NCBI RefSeq assembly: GCF_027887165.1
Contig: NC_077231.1
Location: 186,418,103 to 186,482,102 of the forward strand
Length of the DNA stretch: 64,000 nt
Origin: Monodelphis domestica
Lineage: Eukaryota; Chordata; Mammalia; Didelphimorphia; Didelphidae
Direction of reading: 5' to 3'
How positions within the stretch are numbered: position 1 is the stretch's first letter; every line of letters starts with the position of its first letter. A model generated the notes under the pieces. It was not told the DNA's origin. It saw nothing but the letters and a program-made list of their open reading frames with translations, and searched no databases. A program made the translations under genes and the position numbers. This document shows positions 10,192 to 20,975 of this stretch, one piece after another.

Positions 10192-13100
10192 ATGCCAGGG
10201 AGTCCACAAATGACAATCATAACTTTGAATGTGAATGGGATGAACTCACCCATAAAATGTAGACGAATAGCAGAATGGATTAGAATCCAAAACCCTACCA
10301 TATGTTGTCTTCAAGAAACACACATGAGGCGGGTTGACACCCACAAGGTCAGAATTAAAGGATGGAGTAAGACCTTCTGGGCCTCAACTGACAGAAAGAA
10401 GGCAGGAGTGGTAATCATGATATCTGATAAAGCCAAAGCAAAAATATACCTGATCAAAAGGGATAGGGAAGGTAATTATATTTTGTTAAAAGGGACTTTA
10501 GATAATGAGGAAATATCATTAATCAGCATGTATGCACCAAATAATATAGCACCCAAATTTCTAATGGAGAAACTAGGAGAATTGAAGGAAGAAATAGACA
10601 ATAAAACCATACTAGTGGGAGACTTAAACCAACCATTATCAAATTTAGATAAATCAAATCAAAAAATAAATAAGAAAGAGGTAAAAGAAGTGAATGAAAT
10701 CTTAGAAAAATTAGAATTAATAGACATATGGAGAAAAATAAATAGGGATAAAAAGGAATACACCTTCTTCTCAGCACCACATGGCACATTCACAAAAATT
10801 GACCATACATTAGGTCACAGAAACATAGCACACAAATGCAGAAAAGCAGAAATAATGAATGCAGCCTTCTCAGATCACAAGGCAATAAAAATAATGATTA
10901 GTAATGGTACATGGTAAACCAAATCTAAAGCCAATTGGAAATTAAACAATATGATACTCCAAAATCGTTTAGTTAAAGAAGAAATCATAGAAACAATTAA
11001 TAATTTCATTGAGGAAAATGACAATGGTGAGACATCCTTTCAAACCTTTTGGGATGCAGCCAAAGCGGTAATCAGAGGTAAATTCATATCCCTGAATGCT
11101 TATATTAACAAACTAGGGAGAGCAGAGATCAATCAATTGGAAATGCAAATGAAAAAACTCGAAAGTGATCAAATTAAAACCCCCCAGCAGAAAACCAAAC
11201 TAGAAATCCTAAAAATTAAGGGAGAAATTAATAAAATCAAAAGTGATAGAACTATTGATTTAATAAATAAGACAAGAAGCTGGTACTTTGAAAAAACAAA
11301 CAAAATAGACAAAGTACTGGTCAATCTAATTAAAAAAAGGAAGGAAGAAAAGCAAATTAACAGCATTAAAGATGAAAAGGGGGGCAGCACCTCCGATGAA
11401 GAGGAAATTAAGGCAATCATTAGAAATTACTTTGCCCAATTCTATGGCAATAAATACACCAATTTAGGGGATATGGATGAATATATACAAAAATACAAAC
11501 TGCCTAGACTAACAGAAGAGGAAATAGAATTCTTAAATAATCCCATATCAGAAAATGAAATCCAACAAGCCATCAAAGAACTTCCTAAGAAAAAATCCCC
11601 AGGGCCTGATGGATTCACAAGTGAATTCTATCAAACATTCAGAGAACAGTTAATCCCAATACTATACAAACTATTTGACATAATAAGCAATGAGGGACTT
11701 CTACCAAACTCCTTTTACGACACAAACATGGTACTGATTCCAAAACCAGGCAGGTCAAAAACAGAGAAAGAAAACTATATACCAATCTCCCTAATGAATA
11801 TAGATGCAAAAATCTTAAATAGGATACTAGCAAAAAGACTCCAGCAAGTGATCAGAAGGATCATTCACCATGATCAAGTAGGATTTATACCAGGGATGCA
11901 GGGCTGGTTCAATATTAGGAAAACCGTCCACATAATTGACCACATCAACAAGCAAACCAGCAAGAACCACATGATTATCTCATTACATGCAGAAAAAGCA
12001 TTTGATAAAATACAACACCCATTCCTATTAAAAACACCAAAAAGTATAGGAATAGAAGGGTCATTCCTAAAAATAATAAACAGTATATATCTAAACCCAT
12101 CAGCTAATATCATCTGCAATGGGGATAAACTAGTTGCATTCCCAATAAGATCAGGAGTGAAACAAGGATGCCCATTATCACCTCTACTATTTGACATTGT
12201 ACTAGAAACACTAGCAGTAGCAATTAGAGAAGAAAAAGAAATTGAAGTCATCAAAATAGGCAAGGAGGAGACCAAGTTATCACTCTTTGCAGATGACATG
12301 ATGGTCTACTTAAAGAATCCTAGAGATTCAACCAAAAAGCTAATTGAAATAATCAACAACGTTAGCAAAGTTGCAGGATACAAAATAAACCCACATAAGT
12401 CATCAGCTTTTCTATATATCTCCAACACAGCTCAGCAGCAAGAACTAGAAAGAGAAATCCCATTCAAAATCACTTTAGACAAAATAAAATACCTAGGAAT
12501 CTACCTCCCGAGACAAACACAGGAACTAAATGAACACAACTACAAAACACTCTCCACACAACTAAAACTAGACTTGAGCAATTGGAAAAACATTAACTGC
12601 TCATGGATAGGACGAGCCAATATAATAAAAATGACCATCCTACCCAAACTTATTTATCTATTTAGTGCCATACCCATTGAACTACCGAAATACTTCTTCA
12701 CTGATTTAGAAAAAACCATAACAAAGTTCATTTGGAAGAACAAAAGATCAAGGATATCCAGGGAAATAATGAAAAAAAAAACACATATGATGGGGACCTT
12801 GCAGTCCCTGACCTTAAACTATATTGCAAAGCAGCAGTCATCAAAACAATTTGGTACTGGCTAAGAAACAGAAAGGAAGATCAGTGGAATAGACTGGGGA
12901 AAAGCGACCTCAGCAAGACAGTATACGATAAACCCAAAGATCCCAGCTTTTGGGACAAAAATCCACTATTTGATAAAAACTGTTGGGAAAATTGGAAGAC
13001 AGTGTGGGAGAGACTAGGAATAGATCAACACCTCACACCCTCCACCAAGGTAAATTCAAAATGGGTGAGTGACTTAAACATAAAGAAGGAAACCATAAGT

Positions 13101-14000
13101 AAATTGGGTAAACATAGAATAGTATACATGTCAGACCTTTGGGAGGGGAAAGACTTTAAAACCAAGCAAGACATAGAAAGAATCACAAAACGTAAAATAA
13201 ATAATTTTGACTACATCAAATTAAAAAGCTTTTGTACAAACAAAACAAATGTAACTAAAATCAGAAGGGAAACAACAAACTGGGAAAAAATCTCCTTAGA
13301 AACCTCTGACAAAGGTTTAATTACTCAAATTTATAAAGAGCTAAATCAACTGTACAAAAAATCAAGCCATTCTCCAATTGATAAATGGGCAAGGGACATG
13401 GATAGCCGATTCTCAGATAAAGAAATCAAAACTATTAATAAGCACATGAAGAAGTGTTCTAAATCTCTTATAATCAGAGAGATGCAAATAAAAACAACTC
13501 TGAGGTATCACCTCACACCTAGCAGATTGGCTAACATAACAGCAAAGGAAAGTAATGAATGCTGGAGGGGATGTGGCAAAGTAGGGACATTGATTCATTG
13601 CTGGTGGAGTTGTGAACTGATCCAAGCATTCTGGAGGGCAATTTGGAACTATGCCCAAAGGGTGACAAAAGAATATCTACCCTTTGATCCAGCCATAGCA
13701 CTGCTGGGTTTGTACCCCAAAGAGATAATAAAGAAAAAGACATGTACAAGAATATTCATAGCTGCACTCTTTGTGGTGGCCAAAAATTGGAAAACGAGGG
13801 GATGCCCATCAATTGGGGAATGGCTGAACAAATTGTGGTATATGTTGGTGATGGAATACTATTGTGCTAAAAGGAATAATAAAGTGGAGGAGTTCCATGG
13901 AGACTGGAACAACCTCCAGGAAGTGATGCAGTGCGAGAGGAGCAGAACCAGGAGAACATTGTACACAGAGACTAATACACTGTGGTATAATCGAACGTAA
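10192..14000 (+). pseudogene. L1-B ORF2 (endonuclease/reverse transcriptase), one stop and one frameshift
   Basis: ATG at 10192 opens an APE-type endonuclease (about residues 1-240): TLNVNGMNSPIK, QETHM, GDLNQPLS (Asp and Asn of the active site at about 144 and 146), KIDHTLGHR and SDHKAIK all match the catalytic pattern. An in-frame TAA at 10915-10917 interrupts just after it. The same frame then reads on from 10918 through the [34 protein letters not shown] and the catalytic FADD at about residues 699-702 (12286-12297). A frameshift in the A run at about 12771-12781 moves the C-terminal part to the frame ending at 14000. That part includes the Cys motif CWRGCGKVGTLIHCWWSC. Total length is about 1,270 codons, like human ORF2p (1,275). 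An intact protein would nick target DNA and copy L1 RNA. The stop and frameshift predict no full-length product. Confidence 0.88.
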
Positions 14001-14361
14001 TGGACTTCTCCATTAGTGGCAGTGTAATGTCCCTGAACAATTTGCAGGGATCTAGGAGAAAAAAACACTATTCATAAGCAGAGTATAAACTATGGGAGTA
14101 GAAACACCGAGGAAAAGCATCTGCCTGAATACAGCGGTTGAGGGGACATGACAGAGGAGAGACTCTAAATGAACACTCTAATGCAAATATTTTCAACATA
14201 GCAATGGGTTCAAATCAAGAAAACATGTAATGCCCAGTGGATTTACGCGTTGGTTATGGGGGCTGGGGGGGAGGAAAAGAAAATGATCTATGTCTTTAAT
14301 GAATAATACTTGGAAATGATCAAATAAAATAAAAAAAAGAAGAAAAAAAAGAAGAAAAAAC
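14001..14361 (+). other. L1-B 3' UTR and A-rich tail
   Basis: Starts after the ORF2 stop with 'tggacttctccattag'. It ends with 'aaataaaataaaa' followed by an A-rich tail broken by G residues (about 14323-14361). The same 3' UTR words recur in L1-C (37800-38140) and L1-D (48329-48660), which supports one lineage. Confidence 0.75.
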
Positions 14362-14660
14362 ATTATCCACATTCAGAGGAAAAACTATGGGTGTAGAATC
14401 ACAGAAGAAAAAGAACTGCTTGAATACATGGGTTGAGGAGATATGGCTGGGGATGTAGACTCTAAATGAACATCCTAATGCAAACACCAACAACATGGAA
14501 ATAGGTTCTGTTCAAGGACACATGTAATACCCAATGAAATTGTGCATTGGCTGCAGAAAGTGTGGGGTTAGGGGAGGGAGGGAAATGGTATGATTCTTGT
14601 ATCCAAGGAATAATGTTCAATATTGACTAAATAAATTATTTTTTTTAATGAAAAAAAATT
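14362..14660 (+). mobile_element. second L1 3' UTR directly after L1-B (likely L1-A 3' end)
   Basis: It repeats the 3' UTR pattern of L1-B ('aaactatggg.gtagaa', 'gactctaaatgaac', 'ctaatgcaaa', 'acatgtaat.cccag') with independent changes and ends in 'aataaatta' plus T/A-rich sequence. No ORF2 sequence lies between the L1-B tail and this piece. It is therefore either the 3' end of L1-A with most of ORF2 lost, or an independent truncated L1. Confidence 0.65.
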
Positions 14661-14734
14661 CTTTAAGGGAGACCTGGAGGTCCTCTTACCATAGAGTTGT
14701 GTTGGGATTAATGAGATCACAGTGATAGGAAGTA

Positions 14735-14806
14735 GAAATGATAGAGATAGGAAGGTGAAACCATAGAGACAGGAAGAAGGAATCATAGAGACAGGAATTA
14801 ATGTAG
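14735..14806. repeat. short tandem repeat, about 22-23 bp unit, three copies
   Basis: 'gatagagataggaag', 'catagagacaggaag' and 'catagagacaggaat' occur at regular spacing. Confidence 0.5.
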
Positions 14807-14869
14807 GAGAAGGTGCAAAAAAAGGGGCCAAACATTAGTTGGTTAATTTGTCAGTTGCTTACAATTAGG

Positions 14870-15640
14870 ACTAGTAGTTGTGGGGAAGTTGGATGCTGGG
14901 CATGATTTGGTTGTTGGGGGTTCTTTGTTGGGAGTGTGGATTGGTGATTAGTTGGTGGTAGGCATTTAATTGCTGGAATATAAAGGTAGGCCTGAGCTTA
15001 CTGTGAGGGCTTTTGATTTTAGCCTTTAGAGACCTTTTTGCCTTTGGGGCTTTTGGCTTTTGGTTTGGGCTGTTAGGTTTTTTTTTGTTGTTGTTGTTGT
15101 TTTTTACTTTCCTTGAACTTTTTGGAAGGTGGCTGGTCTTCATTGACAGTCCTAATTGGGGTTGGATTAAATACTGATTGGGTTGGTTTTAATTGGTTGG
15201 ATTGAGTTGGAACTTTGTGGGGTGGTTGTTATTAGCAGTAGTTATAGGCAGTTATAGGTAGATATAGGTAGTTTTAGATAATAGTTATAGGCAGTTATAG
15301 GATTACTAGTATAGACATTAGGAAAATTTCTTTCTCTACTTCTTTCCTATATTTCCCTCCTTTACTATATTCATTTTACTATATTCTTTTCCTATCTCTA
15401 TTTTAATTAAACTAAATTGTTAATTATTAAAAGCTGCTAGAATTTGTTTTTTTCTGGCTTAAAGGGATAATATTAATTTACAACTCTACTACATTCTCAT
15501 TAAAACTTAAATTATTAAAATCTGCTCTTTTATTTTATCAAACCCCATAATTTAACCCTTACATAAGGACCCTATAAAGAGATATTATATCTTTTTATAG
15601 GAAACTGAGGCTCAGAAGGCAAAAATGTCCCTGAGGCTGG
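14870..15640. other. T/G-rich and AT-rich unassigned stretch, LTR-like end
   Basis: It holds a T/G-rich segment (15000-15115), a (TTG)n tract (15076-15095), a decamer repeat (15236-15301) and an AT-rich tail with 'taattaaactaaattg' that looks like the U5 end of a marsupial ERV LTR. No coding region is seen. Confidence 0.35.
15236..15301. repeat. imperfect decamer tandem repeat
   Basis: Variants of 'gttataggca' and 'gatataggta' repeat about six times. The strand bias is G and T over C. Confidence 0.6.
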
Positions 15641-16450
15641 CAGGGATTTTCATGTAGACATTGTAAGGATGATATTAGAAAATAAGTATTGTTTTATTAG
15701 TTTAGGATAAGAAGTAAAGTGGCTGGCTTGAGAAAAGAACTGGAATTTGAAGCAGATCTGAGAGAGCGTGTTAATTTCAGATGTGACAGTTATAACCATT
15801 TTTCTATGTCAATTATTCTTTCTTGCAGTTGGGAGTTGGTCTCTGTCAGTTGACAGAGACACACTCTGAGACTCTCTTTCAGGGCTGGAGGAGGGAATAT
15901 CTTTGCCTCTCTCTCTGCCTGAAGGAAATATCTGAAGGAGCTTAGTGTTTTCCTTTTCCATCTTGGGAAACACTATTGAATATCTATTGTGGTTTTTATA
16001 GATTGGTTTATATCTGAGAAGACCAAAGAAAAACCTGGTCTTTGGTTTGGACAAGTCCTAACTTGATTCTTGTTGAGACTTAACCAGCTAGCCTTTGCTA
16101 TTTTATAATTTGAAGGTGAAGTTAAGACTTATAAACATAATAGTGGTAGTTTTTATTTAGATAGTATAAATTTGGGTTAGTCAGATCAGGGGGAATTAGT
16201 GTAGCCTGTGAAACACAGGAGAAGCAATTCCTTGCAGAACTTGGGAGTTTATTTGGGTGGATTTAGAATCCCTTAGAATTAGAAACCCTTTATTTATCCT
16301 TATATATTTCAATAAATATTTTATGTTTATACTAAGAATCTCTTTAGTGTCCTTGCTCCTGGCCCTGAAGGGAAGTTCACATTTGATCTTCACTTCATCA
16401 CTGAGGATACTTTTGATTACCTCTATCAAAAGTATCCAAACAGTTTGAAA
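15641..16450 (+). repeat. LTR-like element with poly(A) signal
   Basis: About 0.8 kb without coding capacity. Purine/pyrimidine-alternating body, 'aataaa' at 16311-16316 and about 100 bp of following sequence are consistent with U3-R-U5. A comparable organisation is seen at 48830-49745. Ends were not defined and the family is not recognised. Confidence 0.3.
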
Positions 16451-16559
16451 CTGAATGGCAAGTTAAACAGTTTTGAAAGATTTTGAACCTACATTGGAAC
16501 AGTTTTTCCATCTAAATATTTTATTTTACATATCTCACAAATTTATTTTTACAACATAG

Positions 16560-16700
16560 ATTAAATATAGCTAAAGGTACACATCAGCAATGATCAGTAA
16601 GAGTCTAAGAAATGTCTGGTGCACAATTCAAATCAGACTATCCTGATTCCAAATCCAGTGTTCTTATAGCCACACCACATTGCTTCTTCTATTACAGTTA
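16560..16700 (-). repeat. MIR-type SINE remnant
   Basis: The minus-strand reading gives '..ggtgtggctataagaaca' and 'ctggatttggaatcagga', the usual MIR 5' region. Only the head is clear. Confidence 0.4.
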
Positions 16701-17129
16701 CCTGCTATGTATAATTTCAGAAGCTCTCAGACCTTTCATATCACCAAATTTTTAATAGTCTAATTCTAGTTCAAATGTTCAAGGCTGATATGGATTTAAT
16801 ATGTTCCCCTCTCCTCTCCTGGGGTTATATGTGTTTGCTATAACCCAGAGTAATGAATCTGAAAGTGAAGTGAAGAAATGAATGCAAGTCTAATTTTGGG
16901 GATTGGAAGTCTTTCAAAGCACATTCAAAATAAGGCACCTGGGATATAATCTTCCTTTAAATAAGCCTAGTCTTATTGATAAATATAATCATAATTGATT
17001 AAGAATATTTATATTGTTAAAATGACAACTTTTCAAGTCTAAAACTGTAATCATGGGAATTAACTTTGAGATTCTATAGAAACAATTTCTGTAGTCAGTG
17101 CTTTATGGTGAGCAAAATATTTGACATCC

Positions 17130-17265
17130 ATTTTCCTTAGGTAACCTTTAAGTGCTAGTATAATTATGCACATTTACCATATGAGAACTATGGCTCATAG
17201 ATTTAGTGGCTTGCCCAAGGTTATACAGCTCTTAAATTCTGAAGTTATATATTATATTCATAACA
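17130..17265 (-). repeat. MIR-type SINE remnant
   Basis: The words 'ggcttgcccaaggttataca' and 'gaactatggctcatag' are the complement of the MIR core 'tgtgaccttgggcaagtc...gagcctcagtttc'. Confidence 0.55.
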
Positions 17266-18580
17266 ATAAAGGAATGCTTTTTATTATGAATTTTTGAAAA
17301 CTATACCTGTTCCTTTTGCATTACCTATAAACTGTTTCTGTGTGGTAAAATGTTGCTTCATTTGGTGTCATAGCTTGGGTAAAAGTGAAGATATAGGATT
17401 GGCTATTTACAGGAAATTGGTTCTTGGGAAATAGATACAAACATGAGCTTTATTATTTTGTAGGACAGGAACCTGGGGGAAACAAAGCATCCACACAAAT
17501 ACTCTTTATGGCAATATATAGACAAGACAGAAGTTCATCCCCAAGGAGGCAAGAAACTCACCCATCTCACAAGGGAAGGAAATGTCAAAGCTGGGGTTCA
17601 AGTAGGGAAGTCAAGTACCTGAAAAATAGTCTTGGTGTAGAAGAGATAATTCATGCCAAAATATAGGAGGAGGCATGCCAATGAAAGATACAGATTTGGT
17701 GAAGTTCTTGGGATTACCTCTGGATACTAAGATGGATTAAAGCTGAGGTAGAGGGAGTTTCTTTGTTGGAACCATAAATTAGGAGAGAATTGATCAGAGT
17801 TAACTGTCTGGGGTAGCAAAAGAAAGAACTAAGTGCAGTAGATGGCCAGGAATTTTTTCTAATAAGAAGTTGGGAACATTAGCTGCTGAACCTGGGTTAC
17901 TATAGGTCAAAACAGTAGATAAGTACAACTTTGACTGTATTTGCCTATGTAATTTATAGATGTTAGGATCACTTAGCCTGTGACTTAAAAAGAGATATAA
18001 GGGAGAAAGACAACTAAAGTGGATAGAGTAGTTTCCACTTAGAGATCCCTCTGAATACCCAGCTGTGATCTCTGGGTATTCTAACCTCCAGTTGGTGAGA
18101 GTGAAGCAGAATCACTTTCTCTTACTGGGCCAGTTGTGCAAATGCCTTGGAGACAATTGATGTATAAAATCAGTATCTCTTTTATTTTAAGAGGGGATAT
18201 GAACTGAGGATCAGAACAAGGGGTATCTAATTCTAAGGGATCTAGCTATTCACCCCACAACCATCTGTGTCCCTCAAAAGAGGGAGTCTTTGGGTCTTCT
18301 GGCTAACTTACCAGCTCCCTATTTCTATTGAGGCATTCCTTAAAAGCTGACTAAGCTACCTATCTATGACCCTCAGTAGTTGATTAGATTTAGTTCAACA
18401 GCTGTCTACAAAAGCCATTATGATTGCTCTCAAATGACCAAGTCCACTCCAGGGCTTCCAACCCCTGAAGTAAAACCACTATATTAAAATAAAAGATAAA
18501 AGGAGGGAAGTTTTGTACCCCAAAGGAAGCTTGGACTTTTGGTATTGAGAGGGGGAAAGAGAGAAGAACCCCCCTTTCCA
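17266..18580. other. unassigned sequence
   Basis: No gene or nameable repeat is seen. An 80-codon frame at 17424-17666 has no recognisable domain. The stretch from 18200 on becomes richer in C and G and may belong to the LTR-like block that follows. Confidence 0.4.
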
Positions 18581-18589
18581 CAAAATGGG

Positions 18590-19570
18590 ATTCAGGGGAG
18601 ACAGCAGATGTAACAGGTTGGCTCAGAGAGAGGAGAGGGGGTTTGAAGATTTTCCCCCTTCTGCCTTCCCTCCTTAGCTAAAGCTGCTCTCCCCAAATTG
18701 CTCTTATCCCTCTTGTTCCCCCTCCACTACTTGAGACCAAAAGGGTCTCCCTTTGATTTGTTCACTCACACTCAGCTTGGGGAACAGATAACTTTTAATG
18801 TCAACTCAATCATGTAATACAAAAGGAAATAATGGGCAGAGAAGAATGGGAAAAGGAAAGTGGGAAAAGAGGGTCCCTGTCTCTATCTAAACCCTTTCCC
18901 CTCCCTCCTCAAGTTTGGGGGAAACTCAGGCCTTGGCAGCCTGAGCCTCTTGAAAGAAAGTCAGATTGACTCACCTCTGGGTAACAGGAGCTGAGGTAAA
19001 GTCTGCTCAGGTTTCTCTTCAGAAAGTCCCCTCAATTGGGAAGTGTTGGGGGAAAGATTTCCAGTCACCAGCAGGAAAAAGTGGATAACTCTCAGGAGGA
19101 AGTCTTTTTCCCACCTTCTCTCTTCAGCTTCTCAAGATGGAGAGCCCCTCACTGTTCTCCAAGCCAGAGTCTTCTCCTCCTTTGGATTTCCCTCCTGGGG
19201 CCCCTCCCCTGTTGAGGTTATCAATTTCACATACTCTTCAGCCTGGCATTTTTCCCCTAGTGCCAGCCTCTGACACACCACAAAGCCAATCTGACAGGAT
19301 TTTTAGATTAAAAAGTCTTCTTCAAAGCTCAGCAGGTATGGCCAGATCCTTTTCCAGATGTTCCCCAGTCAAACAAAGAACCTCCAAAGATGATTTAGGG
19401 GTTTCTTCTTCTCTACAGTCAGGTTGAGGTAGCTAAGCTACAACAAACCCCTTATCTCCACCATTCTGGACAGGAAGAAGTCAACCTCCTACAGGAAATC
19501 ACTCACTCTAGCACTTGTCACTTCCAAACTGTTCCTCCGCTGCCTTCTGCCTGCTAAAAATCCTTTCCCT
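18590..19570 (-). repeat. LTR-like block, uncertain family
   Basis: About 1 kb of relatively GC-rich sequence between AT-rich flanks, with alternating purine- and pyrimidine-rich sections. On the minus strand an 'attaaaag' poly(A)-type signal (complement at about 18790-18800) lies in a position that would suit an LTR. Open frames at 19043-19273 and 19137-19427 overlap each other and are composition-driven. The orientation is tentative. Confidence 0.28.
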
Positions 19571-19875
19571 TAAGTTTCTGGTTAAAGATAGCCTTCCACT
19601 TCTCTTAAATCTTATTCTATCTCTATCCTTTTCCCATAAAAGACTCCATATTGGAATCTTATTATGCTTATAATATCAAAGAAAGAAAATTATAATTATT
19701 ACAAGTTTCTTTGGTTAAGTCTTTGTCTAATAAACCAACATAAAGTCTAGGATTCTAAATGTGTAATACAAACATTTATATGCATATTTCAGTGAAAAAA
19801 AGAGTATGTTGTTACTAGATTTGAAGGCAGGAAGATTTGGTTTCTAAAAACACTATCTGTAAACAAAATACCTCT

Positions 19876-19926
19876 TACATACATACATGCATGCAGACAT
19901 ACTTATGTGCATACATATATATGTAT
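19876..19926. repeat. imperfect (CATA)n microsatellite
   Basis: CATA/CATG/TATA tetramers repeat imperfectly. Confidence 0.6.
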
Positions 19927-20204
19927 TTAATAATATTAGACACAAAAAGGGGGAGGGAGAGGGAGAAAGAGGTCACCCATAAAAAAAAGCTTTATACACC
20001 TAATTGGGTTAAAGAATAAGACCTTGTTCTGACTTTGGAGATCTCTCTCCAGACTTGTGAATATGCCGGGGGACACCATATTTCAGTTATTGCTCATCTG
20101 AAAAGCAACAAATGTCCTTTTCCTGGCTACTTGATGTCCTATTGATCCCACACTGATCAATGGTCGAATCTGAGCAATGCCTCTGAACTTGGCCTTTATT
20201 TAAA

Positions 20205-20510
20205 AAAATTTGTTTTAATTATTTTAATAACAAACTTCCACACAGGTTAACCAAAATTATATAATATAGATGGTCTCCCTCCCTTCTTCCCTTACTACTT
20301 CTGGTGCTGGCAAGCAATTCAATCTGAGTTATTCATGTATTATCACTCAAAACATGTTTCCATGTCATTCATTTCTGTAAGAGAATAATCTTAGAAAATA
20401 AAACCTCAAGACAAATACCCAAACAAACAAGTGATAAATCATATGCTTCCATCTACTTTCTTAGTTCTTTCTCTGGAGGTAGAGAACTTTCTTCTTTCAT
20501 AAATTCCTCA
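20205..20510 (-). mobile_element. old L1 3' end fragment
   Basis: 'tatcactcaaaacatgtttccat', 'tcattcatttctgtaa', 'aagtgataaatcatatg' and nearby words also occur in the same order in the 3' end of L1-E at 49850-49960. This is a short 5'-truncated copy of the older L1 subfamily. Confidence 0.5.
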
Positions 20511-20714
20511 GAATTTGAACTTGGTCAAGTGTTCAGAGACATTGGGATTCCCCAGGGTGGTGTCAATGAGCTCCTAAAGCAAATACCATATCCCAGAAAG
20601 AAGATGTGACCAAAATGCTAAACATAATTTAAATGGGCAAGGTCACACCACATATTAATAATAGCTTCAAATCAGAACAAAATCCTTATCTTTCAACCCT
20701 GTCAAATGTATAAT

Positions 20715-20975
20715 TTAAAATCTGTTACCCTAAAAAAAAGATCTACATTTCCCACTGACTTCCTGTCATTATGTACTTTCGGTAGACAAAGAATAAAGGG
20801 AGTGGGCACTGAGACTCTTCTTCTCTGTTTGGGCATGGTATCGAATCAGCAGTGATAGTGGTGAGTGGGGATTTTAAAATGGCTAATCAGCCATAGGCAC
20901 GTGGTTTTTATTTTGTATCCTCTTTATTCCTTGATTTCTAATGATCATTGAATAAATCCCTTAAAAGATATTTTT
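20715..20975 (+). repeat. LTR-like repeat shared with 2725-2985
   Basis: Same block order as the copy at 2725-2985, from 'ctgttaccctaa' to 'ttctaatgatcattgaata'. Here 'aataaagg' and a GC-richer centre are retained. Not flanked by internal ERV sequence. Confidence 0.5.

Larger units (their letters stand above)
7965..14361 (+). mobile_element. near-full-length marsupial L1 (L1-B)
   Basis: All parts are present in order: a CpG-bearing 5' UTR with a YY1-like site and tandem monomers, ORF1, inter-ORF spacer, ORF2, 3' UTR, and an A-rich tail (about 14323-14361) after 'aataaaat'. Length is about 6.4 kb. Damage is light: two frameshifts in ORF1, one stop and one frameshift in ORF2. It sits inside L1-A, so it is younger than L1-A. 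No clean target duplication is visible, and the L1-A sequence on the two sides is not contiguous. Confidence 0.9.

Noticed and set aside
9957..10262. Lys/Glu/Gly-rich plus-strand frame
   Set aside because: Translation of the purine-rich L1 inter-ORF spacer; it overlaps the real ORF2 start in another frame.
11169..12299. Minus-strand open frames through L1-B ORF2
   Set aside because: Hydrophobic S/L-rich antisense shadows of the A-rich L1 coding strand.
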